NCBI GenBank assembly: GCA_016207465.1
Contig: JACQPP010000032.1
Coordinates: forward strand, 1 to 6,519
DNA from: Methanobacteriota archaeon
GTDB taxonomy: Archaea; Halobacteriota; Syntropharchaeia; JACQPP01
Direction: 5' to 3'
DNA length: 6,519 nucleotides
A program made the position numbers and the translations under genes. Below are positions 1-5,140 of the stretch, piece by piece; the first letter of the stretch is position 1, and each line of letters starts with the position of its first letter. Under the pieces are notes generated by a model. It was not told where the DNA came from, made no database searches, and saw nothing but the letters and a program-made list of their open reading frames with translations.

Positions 1-362
1 ACCCAGGGGCCCCCGCCCGCGAGAAGGTCCCCCCGGTAGAACCGGACCCGCCGGTCCACCCTCCGCCTCCGCGCTTCCCCCCGGGCCGCCCGGAGGGCCT
101 CCTCCACATAGTCCACCCCCACCACCCGGTGCCCCCGCCGGGCCAGGAACAGGGCATTCCTCCCGCTCCCGCACCCCAGGTCCACCACTCGAGAGCCCCC
201 GGGGAGCCTCCGGGCCATCTCCTGCACCACCGGGTCCACCGGCCACTTCCGACTTCGTCGAAAGTCCCCCTCTCCTTCGGAGAGGGAGACATCCCAGGGG
301 GTCTCCCCCTCTCGGTAGGCCCTGCAGAAGAACTCCCTCTGGGACCCGTAGATGCCTCTCAT
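1..362 (-). CDS. SAM-dependent methyltransferase, N-terminal part (runs off the left edge)
   Basis: The minus strand reads open from an ATG at 362 to the window edge (120 codons), so the C-terminus is missing. It is a class I SAM-dependent methyltransferase: motif I is VVDLGCGSGRNALFLA (residues 59-74), followed by the beta-2 acidic residue in VVGVD (D84), the expected ribose-binding position. RFYRGDLL (107-114) fits the next strand and loop. The substrate cannot be told. The start is supported by a purine-rich GGAGGAGAGG at 370-379, seven nt before the ATG. Residues about 26-40 (SLSEGEGDFRRSRKW) look like an insert: related methyltransferases often run from a 'PWD' segment directly into 'P.P.V.E', and here PWDV and PVDPVVQEMA are pushed apart. 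The insert is encoded by a double-hairpin repeat described separately. The gene is divergent from the unknown gene at 431. Confidence 0.88.
   Translation of the reverse strand, partial: MRGIYGSQREFFCRAYREGETPWDVSLSEGEGDFRRSRKWPVDPVVQEMARRLPGGSRVVDLGCGSGRNALFLARRGHRVVGVDYVEEALRAARGEARRRRVDRRVRFYRGDLLAGGGPW
245..290. repeat. Palindromic double-hairpin repeat, copy 1 (inside the methyltransferase gene)
   Basis: Hairpin A is 245-253 paired with 257-265 (8 of 9 pairs) around a TTC loop. Hairpin B is 264-275 paired with 279-290 (11 of 12 pairs; mismatch C267/A287), also with a TTC loop. The core CGACTTCGTCGAAA at 250-263 is identical to 717-730 in copy 2. No frame on either strand has a stop codon across the element. 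Read on the minus strand in the methyltransferase frame it gives about 15 residues. CCCAGG at 293-298 also follows copy 2 at nearly the same distance, so the unit may extend to about 298. A further partial repeat, TCCCCCTCTC, occurs at 265-274 and 304-313. Confidence 0.7.
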
Positions 363-430
363 CCCGCCGCCTCTCCTCCATGGGCGCGGGAATCCTAATA
401 CCCTCTCATCCACAGTTTTCCTCGGTCTCC
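363..430. promoter_or_regulatory. Divergent intergenic region with a shared AT-rich TATA-like element
   Basis: This 68-bp gap separates the divergent methyltransferase and unknown genes. Its AT-rich core, AATCCTAATA (391-400), sits about 33 nt upstream of the plus-strand ATG at 431. An archaeal TATA box at that distance would start transcription a few nt before the ATG, which fits the absence of any Shine-Dalgarno sequence there. The same element reads TATTAG on the minus strand, 33-38 nt before the methyltransferase ATG, so it could serve both directions, but the match to consensus is modest. An ATG at 380 would add 17 residues to the plus-strand gene and overlap this element, so it was not chosen as the start. 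Confidence 0.35.
370..379 (-). promoter_or_regulatory. Ribosome binding site of the methyltransferase gene
   Basis: GGAGGAGAGG on the minus strand ends 7 nt before the ATG at 362 and fixes that start. An ATG slightly further upstream is out of frame with the methyltransferase. Confidence 0.5.
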
Positions 431-1108
431 ATGCGCCTCGAGAAAATAGATGCCTCCGCCTACCGCCTCTTCGCCGGAGCCATCCACCCCTTTGACCCCT
501 ACCTCCGGCCCCCCCACCTCCACGAGTTCCACATCCCCGCCCCGGAGACCTTCCAGGCCCACTTCAAGCCCCTCTGGATGCTCCTCCTCTACACCGAGGA
601 GGTCCGCTTCGGGGAGCGCCGCATCCTGCTCCTCCAGGTCGCCGAAATCGAGGCCCAACTCCGGGAGGGGACCCTGGCCCGCCTCCGAGTCCGCGCCGAC
701 GAACACCTGCGGGTTTCGACTTCGTCGAAACTCGGCGCCTCCTCCCAGGATGCGCCGACCACCCAGGATTTGCCCGCCGAGGAGGGCACCCTCAAGGCCT
801 TCCACGTTACCCAGAGCCACCACCACCTCCTCACGCCCAACGAGGGCGGCGCGTGGTACGAGAACACCACCGCCGAGGCCCCCCGGATGTGGGCGCGGCT
901 GGAGGCCATGGAGGCATGGAGACTCGACATCGGAGGTGCCACCCTCGACTCCCGGGAGCTCACCGAGAGACTCCGGGTCTACGCGGAGAGAGTCCGCGCC
1001 GAAAACCTGGAGCTGGAGCCCCTGGAGATGCAGCGCGAGACCCCCCTCGGATTCACACTCAAGACCCGGGCGGAGGAGATGAGGCGGATGTGCGAGGAGA
1101 CCCGGTGA
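431..1108 (+). CDS. Unrecognised 225-residue protein carrying a repeat-encoded insert
   Basis: I do not recognise the family. The predicted protein is 225 residues, soluble, without signal peptide or clear membrane segments, and fairly His-rich (H20, H29, H31, H34, H44 and a SHHHLL run at 129-134). The C-terminal third (about 155-225) is rich in Arg, Glu and Leu and looks helical. The start at ATG 431 is preferred to the ATG at 380 because the extra 17 residues look unlike a protein start and would cover the likely promoter. Codons are strongly G/C-ending, which supports a real gene against the long minus-strand reading across it. Residues about 95-113 (from VSTSSK to TTQD) are low-complexity Ser/Thr-rich and are encoded by copy 2 of the double-hairpin repeat, so they are probably an acquired loop. 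The gene ends 28 bp before the convergent HRDC gene. The two similar pieces EGTLARL (80-86) and EGTLKAF (118-124) flank this stretch. Confidence 0.7.
   Translation: MRLEKIDASAYRLFAGAIHPFDPYLRPPHLHEFHIPAPETFQAHFKPLWMLLLYTEEVRFGERRILLLQVAEIEAQLREGTLARLRVRADEHLRVSTSSKLGASSQDAPTTQDLPAEEGTLKAFHVTQSHHHLLTPNEGGAWYENTTAEAPRMWARLEAMEAWRLDIGGATLDSRELTERLRVYAERVRAENLELEPLEMQRETPLGFTLKTRAEEMRRMCEETR
713..758. repeat. Palindromic double-hairpin repeat, copy 2 (inside the unknown gene)
   Basis: Hairpin A is GTTTCGAC (713-720) paired perfectly with GTCGAAAC (724-731) around a TTC loop. Hairpin B is 732-743 paired with 747-758 (11 of 12 pairs; mismatch C739/T751) with a CCC loop. The 14-nt core at 717-730 is identical to 250-263 of copy 1. 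Hairpin B has a different sequence from its counterpart but the same stem length, loop length and mismatch count. The outer pair of hairpin A is G-C here and C-G in copy 1. All six frames are stop-free across the element. An 8-nt direct repeat, CCCAGGAT (744-751 and 762-769), straddles its right end. Confidence 0.7.
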
Positions 1109-1136
1109 GCTCTCCCCGGTCTTCAGGCAAGGGGAT

Positions 1137-1646
1137 TCACTCCGCCGCCGACTCCCGGACCACCCGGAGGATGTCATCACCGTATCTGTCGATTCTCCGC
1201 TGGCCGACGCCCTTGATCTGGCGCAGGTCCTCCCGGTTCCCGGCGCCCGACCTCGCCAGTTGCCGCAGCGAGACATTGGGGGCGACGATGTACGGCGGGA
1301 CCCCCTCCTTCGCGGCCTGCTGTTTCCTCCAGGCGCTCAACGCCTGATAGAGGCGCGACTCCGACGGGGTGAGAGGAATCTCCTCCACGGGGGGAGAGGT
1401 ATCCCTCCCCTTTTCCGGCTCCCCCGCACCCGGTTTTTCAGGCACAGCGGCCCCGGGCGGAGGGAGCCCGCCGACACCCGGCCCACCCTCGTAGAACACC
1501 AGGACAGACCAGGAAGCGGCCCGTTCCCCCACCACGGAGGAGAATATCCGGGAGACCTTGACGCTCTCCAGGAACTCGTTCAGACTGGAGACGTCGCCCG
1601 AGGGGCGGGTGACCGGCATGGGAACATGGAACACCTTGCATTTCAT
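1137..1646 (-). CDS. HRDC-domain protein of the type found with diversity-generating retroelements
   Basis: This 169-residue protein has two parts. Residues 1-53 (MKCKVFHVP, then SLNEFLES, KVSRIFSS and WSVLVFYE) form a small conserved alpha/beta segment. Residues about 96-165 form an HRDC (helicase and RNase D C-terminal) nucleic-acid-binding domain, recognisable from LYQALSAWRKQQA, VPPYIVAPNVSLRQLA and IKGVGQRRIDRYGDDILRVV. A Pro/Gly-rich linker (54-92) joins them. From general knowledge, this N-terminus plus HRDC layout occurs in small accessory proteins beside the reverse transcriptases of diversity-generating retroelements, and as orphans. No reverse transcriptase or template/variable repeat pair was found here, so binding of RNA or DNA is the safest inference. 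The start is fixed by a good Shine-Dalgarno. It follows vapC on the same strand after 75 nt and converges on the unknown gene. Confidence 0.8.
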   Translation of the reverse strand: MKCKVFHVPMPVTRPSGDVSSLNEFLESVKVSRIFSSVVGERAASWSVLVFYEGGPGVGGLPPPGAAVPEKPGAGEPEKGRDTSPPVEEIPLTPSESRLYQALSAWRKQQAAKEGVPPYIVAPNVSLRQLARSGAGNREDLRQIKGVGQRRIDRYGDDILRVVRESAAE

Positions 1647-1652
1647 GATGGT

Positions 1653-1659
1653 TCACCTC
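1653..1659 (-). promoter_or_regulatory. Ribosome binding site of the HRDC gene
   Basis: GAGGTGA on the minus strand lies 6 nt before the ATG at 1646. It selects this start over an ATG at 1677, which opens another frame. The 75-nt gap to vapC (1647-1721) shows no obvious TATA box at leaderless distance, so the HRDC gene may be read from an upstream promoter. Confidence 0.6.
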
Positions 1660-1721
1660 AATCCGCCACTCAGCCATCGTCCTATCTGAAGGGTCGCCGG
1701 GAGCGGGGTGAAAGTAATCCG

Positions 1722-2096
1722 CTATTTCACGAACTCCACGTTCTCCATCCCCCGGAAGTCGTCGTCCCCCGTGAGGAACCGGAGGCCGGCCTCCCGGGCG
1801 AAGGTGTAGCCGATGGCGTCCACGTAGGAGAGGCGGCGCCCCCGGGTGCGCGGGGCCTGGAGGCGGAACCGCATGGCCTCTTTGACCACGGGGCCGGGAA
1901 TCTCCACCGCCACCTTGGAGAACTCTTCCCAGAATTCCTCCGCGAGGTCACCCCGACCGCGCTCCAGCAGGATGTAGTAGGCCTCGGCGAGGTTCATCGG
2001 GCCCGTGACCCACGCCTCCTCCGAGTATCGGGTGTAGCCCTCGCTCCCTGTCGCCAGGGCGATGAGGGCGTAACTGTCGAGGAAGTATTCGGTCAC
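1722..2096 (-). CDS. vapC: PIN-domain ribonuclease toxin, VapC family
   Basis: A 124-residue single-domain PIN protein, the usual VapC size. The metal-binding acidic residues are in place: D7 in YFLDSYAL, E38 in NLAEAYYILL, D93 in SYVDAIGYTFA and D111 (or D113) in FLTGDDDF. VapC toxins are Mg2+-dependent endoribonucleases that cut tRNA, rRNA or other structured RNA and stop translation until restrained by VapB. The actual target cannot be read from the sequence. The start is a GTG at 2096, with CGGTGA, which includes the vapB stop codon, nine nt upstream acting as a likely Shine-Dalgarno. The 9-nt gap to the antitoxin gene gives the standard antitoxin-first order. No active-site residue is missing, so the toxin is probably functional. 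Confidence 0.9.
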   Translation of the reverse strand: MTEYFLDSYALIALATGSEGYTRYSEEAWVTGPMNLAEAYYILLERGRGDLAEEFWEEFSKVAVEIPGPVVKEAMRFRLQAPRTRGRRLSYVDAIGYTFAREAGLRFLTGDDDFRGMENVEFVK

Positions 2097-2105
2097 CGGC
2101 GGAGC

Positions 2106-2327
2106 TCACCGCTTCTGCCAGCCCTTCCTGGCCGAGTCCTTCATCCGCTGGAGTTGCAGGGGGGTGAACCGCACCCGGTGGCGTCGGAGGCGCTCCAGGT
2201 CCACCTTCTTGTAGATGCGGACTCGCACCTCCTCCCCCACCTGGAGCCCCGCTTCCAGGAGTCCCTTGGGGATGAGGATGCCCGCCGAGGAGCCCCACTT
2301 CCGCACTCGGGAGTCGAGTTCGAGCAT
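2106..2327 (-). CDS. vapB: AbrB/SpoVT-type antitoxin, VapB family
   Basis: A 73-residue protein, the usual size. Residues 5-42 (SRVRKWGSSAGILIPKGLLE then VGEEVRVRIYKK) are a swapped-hairpin AbrB DNA-binding domain: the RKWGSS.GI.IPK pattern followed by L.VGEEV is characteristic. Residues 43-73 are basic and probably form the tail that wraps around the toxin. The start is ATG 2327, because a TATA box centred about 27 nt upstream predicts a transcript beginning at or next to this ATG, and there is no Shine-Dalgarno. A longer reading of the same frame into permease B is a shadow. VapB normally neutralises VapC and, with it, represses its own promoter. A dyad over that promoter fits this role. 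Confidence 0.88.
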   Translation of the reverse strand: MLELDSRVRKWGSSAGILIPKGLLEAGLQVGEEVRVRIYKKVDLERLRRHRVRFTPLQLQRMKDSARKGWQKR

Positions 2328-2355
2328 ATAATGGCGAGTTAACTCCCGGTTATAT
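2326..2355. promoter_or_regulatory. Candidate autoregulatory operator of vapBC (30-bp dyad)
   Basis: An inverted repeat centred at 2340/2341: ATATAA (2326-2331) mirrors TTATAT (2350-2355), and the centre GAGTTAACTC (2336-2345) is a perfect 10-bp palindrome, giving 12 of 15 matched positions per arm. It spans from the TATA box to the vapB start codon, so a dimer bound here would block transcription initiation. AbrB-type antitoxins bind palindromic sites as dimers. Use of this site by VapB is inferred from its position. Confidence 0.55.
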
Positions 2356-2365
2356 AAAGGTTTCA
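2351..2365 (-). promoter_or_regulatory. Archaeal TATA box and BRE of a leaderless vapBC transcript
   Basis: Minus strand TTTATATA (2351-2358) is a near-consensus archaeal TATA box, preceded by TGAAACC (2359-2365), a plausible B-recognition element. The box is centred about 27 nt from the vapB ATG, so the transcript should begin at or next to the start codon. The BRE-like sequence contains the TGA stop codon of permease B, so the promoter is packed against the end of the upstream gene. Confidence 0.75.
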
Positions 2366-3235
2366 GTAGGTCCCCAGTTCCCCCCGCCGCTTCACCGAGC
2401 GCAGGCTCTGCCGGAAGGCGAGGAGGCCCAGGGGGAGCATGAGGGAGGTCCAGAGGAGGAGGAAGGCGAGGTCCCCCTGGATGGCCGGTCCGGCGAGGGT
2501 TTCCCCGCGGAGGAGGACTCGGCGGATGCCGTCGAGGGCATAGGTGAGGGGGAGGGCCTGGGCCACCCAGGCCAGCGCCGGGGGCAGCAGGGCGATGGGG
2601 TAGAGAACGCCGGAGAGGAGGTTGTTGAACCAGTTGAATGCCCACACCACCGGGTCCCCCTCCTTGATGCGGAGCACCATGGCCGCCGAGAAGAGGCCGA
2701 TGGCCACATGGCTCGTCACCAGGAAGAGGCTCAGCACCAGGGCCGAGAGGACCGTGGCGGGGGTGAGGATGAGCCCCAGGGGGCCCAGGGCCGCGCCGAC
2801 GAGGAGGGCCGCGACGAGGAATACGGCGGCCTCGATGAACCGGTAGAGGGACTCCCCCAGTAGCACCGTGGGGAACGAGGTGGCCCCGGAGAGCAGGGTC
2901 TCCATGGTCCCCATCCACTGCTCGTCCCGGATGGCCCGCGACAGGCTCTGCACGCTGGCCCAGAGGAACTGGTAGTAGGCGATGCCCACCAGGGCGAAGG
3001 AGAAGAAGGACTCCCCGTAGCCCGCCGCCCGGATTCTCTCGGGGGACACGATGGTGGAGAGGAACCAGTAGACCAGCACAAAACTGATGGTCCCCAGCAA
3101 ATCGAGGGCCACCCACAGTTTGTAGGACCACCAGATTTTGAAGCCGCGGCCCACGAAGGCCCCCAGCTTGGAGGGAAAGGGGATGCGGGTCTGTCCCGGG
3201 GGGGACCAGCGGGAGAGGGACTCGGCGAGGGACAT
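2363..3235 (-). CDS. ABC-2 type exporter permease (permease B)
   Basis: A 290-residue integral membrane protein with about six predicted segments (near 41-61, 77-97, 131-151, 160-186, 198-220 and 253-275) and a positively charged N-terminal cytoplasmic part, typical of ABC-2 permeases that pair with DrrA/NatA-like ATPases. It is a clear paralogue of permease A in this window. Shared features are AGYG.S...FALVG (71-84), the SH..IG.F.A....(K)KGDP stretch (175-194), G.L.P..LLP (209-218), LP.TY.L.G.R..LL.G.TLA (228-249), PLG.L.F (268-274) and a C-terminal G.G(T/S)Y-like end. The start ATG 3235 has GGTGG five nt upstream. It begins 9 nt after the nucleotidyltransferase stop, so it is read with that gene. 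No ATPase lies next to it, so it probably shares the one at 5137-6162. The substrate is unknown. Confidence 0.85.
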   Translation of the reverse strand: MSLAESLSRWSPPGQTRIPFPSKLGAFVGRGFKIWWSYKLWVALDLLGTISFVLVYWFLSTIVSPERIRAAGYGESFFSFALVGIAYYQFLWASVQSLSRAIRDEQWMGTMETLLSGATSFPTVLLGESLYRFIEAAVFLVAALLVGAALGPLGLILTPATVLSALVLSLFLVTSHVAIGLFSAAMVLRIKEGDPVVWAFNWFNNLLSGVLYPIALLPPALAWVAQALPLTYALDGIRRVLLRGETLAGPAIQGDLAFLLLWTSLMLPLGLLAFRQSLRSVKRRGELGTY

Positions 3236-3244
3236 GGCTCCACC

Positions 3245-3880
3245 CTATCTCTCAGACTTCGGGATGCACTCTCTCTCGATGGCCTGAAAATGCGGGTAGA
3301 GCCCCAGATATCTCAGCCACCGCACCACGTATCTCCGGTCGATGCTTCCCCCCTGGACCTGGAGAATGGCGCAGATGTCCGCACCGTCCTTCGCGTACCG
3401 CGCGGGACCCCCCCGGGAGAAATCCACCTTCGGTATCAGGATGTCCTCGGGCCGCGCCACCCAGACCCGGCGCCGCCCGTAGGCCACCCGGACCCGCCGC
3501 TCGAAGGCCGCCTGGTCGTATCGCATCCAGCGGCGGAACACCGGCTGCTCCTCCCGGGGGATGAACGGGAGCATCCCGGGGGTGCGCTGGAGCCAGAGGT
3601 CCACCATCAGCCGCTGGGGGGAGCCGGGGACCCGGAAGAGGGCGTGGCGCACAACCTCCCCCGGCCGGGGGCCCGCGAGCCCCGCGGCCCGGAGGTCGGC
3701 GATGACCCGGTCGGCCTCGGGGCGGCGGGCGTTGAGGACGATGTCCACGTCGCGGGAGAACCTGGGCTCGCCCCACACGAAGACACCGACGGCCCCCACC
3801 AGCATATAGGGGGCCCGGCGGCGCTGGAGAGTGGAAACCGCCAGGTCGAAGAGGCCGCCGAAGTCCCGGGGGGGCGCCAC
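3245..3880 (-). CDS. AbiEii-like nucleotidyltransferase, probable toxin of a type IV-like pair
   Basis: A 211-residue protein of the polymerase-beta-type nucleotidyltransferase fold. GAVGVFVWGEPRFSRDVDIV (residues 29-48) carries the G-x-x-G start and the catalytic pair D44/D46. LMVDLWL (91-97) supplies the third acidic residue, D94. ARPEDILIPKVDF (142-154) and AKDGADICAIL (163-173) match the lysine- and aspartate-containing C-terminal motifs usual in AbiEii and related families. Such enzymes add nucleotides to RNA, commonly tRNA, and act as toxins held by a partner. The start chosen is GTG 3880, which shares one base with the upstream TAG stop (TAGTG) and has GGAG just before it. The in-frame ATG at 3997 would add 39 unlikely residues that overlap the upstream gene. 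It could instead be a housekeeping or regulatory nucleotidyltransferase, but the paired gene argues for toxin-antitoxin. Confidence 0.75.
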   Translation of the reverse strand: MAPPRDFGGLFDLAVSTLQRRRAPYMLVGAVGVFVWGEPRFSRDVDIVLNARRPEADRVIADLRAAGLAGPRPGEVVRHALFRVPGSPQRLMVDLWLQRTPGMLPFIPREEQPVFRRWMRYDQAAFERRVRVAYGRRRVWVARPEDILIPKVDFSRGGPARYAKDGADICAILQVQGGSIDRRYVVRWLRYLGLYPHFQAIERECIPKSER

Positions 3881-4218
3881 TATCTCCCCCCCGCCGCCCG
3901 TCGCCCACGAATCCGGCTCCCGAAGGTGGACATCTCGATGCCCGCCCGGAGCCGCTCCTCCGGGGAGACGGAGCGGAGCTCCAGGTTGGCCCTCCACTTC
4001 TCCGCCCGGAGGCCCCGGGGGGTCCCCAGCCCCCGGTCGGGAAGGGGGACCTCGTAGAGCCCTCGGCCCACCCTCCGGATGCGCCGGAGGGCCGTCAGGT
4101 GGCCGAGGCGGCGGCGCAGATAGGCTCCGCTCACCCCGAGGTGGTGGGCCATCACCTTCGGGGAAGAGGGCCCGTGGCGGGCCAGGTGGGCCACGATGTC
4201 GTAGTCCAGGGACTCCAT
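3880..4218 (-). CDS. Winged-helix regulator, AbiEi-like partner of the nucleotidyltransferase
   Basis: A 112-residue protein. Residues 5-58 form a winged helix-turn-helix: DIVAHLARHG, then SPKVMAHHLGVSGAYLRRRL as the helix-turn-helix, then RIRRVGRGLYEVP as the wing. This resembles small archaeal repressors of the PhiH1 kind. The C-terminal part (61-112) is basic and variable, with STFGSRIRGRR near the end, and may contact the partner protein. In AbiE systems the first gene encodes a winged-helix antitoxin that represses the operon, and the nucleotidyltransferase follows with overlapping ends. The TAGTG overlap here is the same arrangement. Start ATG 4218 lacks a Shine-Dalgarno but has a TATA-like element at leaderless distance. 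The assignment as antitoxin is inferred from size, domain and coupling; there is no full AbiEi C-terminal domain. Confidence 0.7.
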   Translation of the reverse strand: MESLDYDIVAHLARHGPSSPKVMAHHLGVSGAYLRRRLGHLTALRRIRRVGRGLYEVPLPDRGLGTPRGLRAEKWRANLELRSVSPEERLRAGIEMSTFGSRIRGRRAAGGR

Positions 4219-4241
4219 GGTTACAAACTCGTTACTTTACA

Positions 4242-4250
4242 CCTTAAACC
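4242..4250 (-). promoter_or_regulatory. TATA-like element for the winged-helix/nucleotidyltransferase pair
   Basis: Minus strand GGTTTAAGG is centred about 28 nt before the ATG at 4218, the distance expected for a leaderless archaeal transcript. It falls in the gap after permease A, which ends at 4256. The gap is AT-rich compared with its surroundings and contains GTTAC twice, 11 bp apart (4220-4224 and 4231-4235), a possible operator. An internal promoter would let the pair and permease B be expressed apart from the ATPase. Confidence 0.45.
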
Positions 4251-4255
4251 TTGCG

Positions 4256-5140
4256 TCAATAACTCCCCGTCAGCCCGAGCCTCCGCACCTTGTCGAACCC
4301 CCGGTGGAACGAGAGCATCCCCAGCGGTATCAGTATCACCGTGGCGAGGACCAGCACCCCAGCCGCGCGGGCCACGCCCGGCTCCGCCAGCGTCGCCCCG
4401 GTGAGCAGGGACTTCCGCAATCCCTCCAGCACATAGGTGAAGGGCAGGACCCGGGAGAACCCCTCCAAGAGGGGGTAGCCCTTGAGCAGGCTGAGGGGGA
4501 ACAGCACCCCCGCGAACAACTGGGTGAGGGTGTCGAGGATGAAGGTGATGGGGTCCCCCTTCTTGTGGACCATCAGAATCCCGGCGGCGAATATCCCGAT
4601 GCCCAGGTGGCTGGCCATCAAGAGGAGGACGAACACGATGGCGGTCCCGATGGAGCCCGGGGTGGCGACCAGCGGAGCCCCGAGGAGGAGGACCCCCGCC
4701 AGGAGGACCCCCGCCATGAGATACCCGCTCATCACGAACCCGACGAGGGCCTGGCCCACCACATACTCGCGGTGCTTCACCGGAGTGCTCATCACGGCCT
4801 CGAAGGTGCCCGTCATCAACTCGTGGGTCATGATGTGGCCGATGCGGGAGATGCAGGTATAGAGGAAATGGCTCGCGGCCACCCCCACCAGGGCGAACCC
4901 AATGTAGGAGCGCCCATAGCCCGCCTCCTCCAGGGCCTCGGGGCGCACCTGGAACCCCACGAAATAATACACGGCGGCGAGGCTGACGATGCTCATCAAC
5001 TCGACGACGAAGAAGTAGCGGTAGGAGAGGAAGATTTTCAGCCGGAGGAGAGTGACCGCGAGGGTCTTGGACTCGGTGGGGCGGGACCCCCCGGGGAGGG
5101 GCCGGCGGAGGAGGGCGATGACCGGGGCCTCGGCGCTCAT
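4256..5140 (-). CDS. ABC-2 type exporter permease (permease A)
   Basis: A 294-residue membrane protein with about six hydrophobic segments (near 42-63, 79-97, 128-157, 162-190, 198-220 and 257-277). It is paired with the ATPase directly upstream: its ATG overlaps the ATPase TGA in the ATGA form (5137-5140), which normally means translational coupling. Family features shared with permease B are EEAGYGRSYIGFALVG (71-86), ASHLGIGIFAAGILMVHKKG (176-195), GVLFPLSLL (211-219) and LPFTYVLEGLRKSLLTGATL (232-251). HELMTGTFEAVMSTPVKHRE (106-125) is a typical cytoplasmic coupling-type loop of ABC-2 permeases (E..TGT.E.l...P). With the ATPase it should export an unidentified hydrophobic molecule, drug, lipid or peptide across the cytoplasmic membrane. 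Confidence 0.9.
   Translation of the reverse strand: MSAEAPVIALLRRPLPGGSRPTESKTLAVTLLRLKIFLSYRYFFVVELMSIVSLAAVYYFVGFQVRPEALEEAGYGRSYIGFALVGVAASHFLYTCISRIGHIMTHELMTGTFEAVMSTPVKHREYVVGQALVGFVMSGYLMAGVLLAGVLLLGAPLVATPGSIGTAIVFVLLLMASHLGIGIFAAGILMVHKKGDPITFILDTLTQLFAGVLFPLSLLKGYPLLEGFSRVLPFTYVLEGLRKSLLTGATLAEPGVARAAGVLVLATVILIPLGMLSFHRGFDKVRRLGLTGSY

Noticed and set aside
1109..1136. Possible bidirectional terminator between the convergent genes
   Set aside because: Only a 5-bp TCCCC/GGGGA pairing with a long loop and no T-run on either strand; too weak to call.
395..1276. Minus-strand frame of 293 codons across the unknown gene
   Set aside because: Its sequence is Gly/Leu/Glu/Val-rich with no domain and overlaps both the unknown gene and the HRDC gene. 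G/C-ending codons favour the plus-strand frame.
2106..3131. Long minus-strand frame fusing a proline/glycine-rich stretch to the VapB sequence
   Set aside because: Only the last 73 codons resemble a protein (VapB). The rest overlaps permease B in another frame, and the TATA box at 2351-2358 places the real start at 2327.
3290..4057. Plus-strand frame of 255 codons
   Set aside because: Antisense shadow of the nucleotidyltransferase, whose catalytic motifs are intact on the minus strand.
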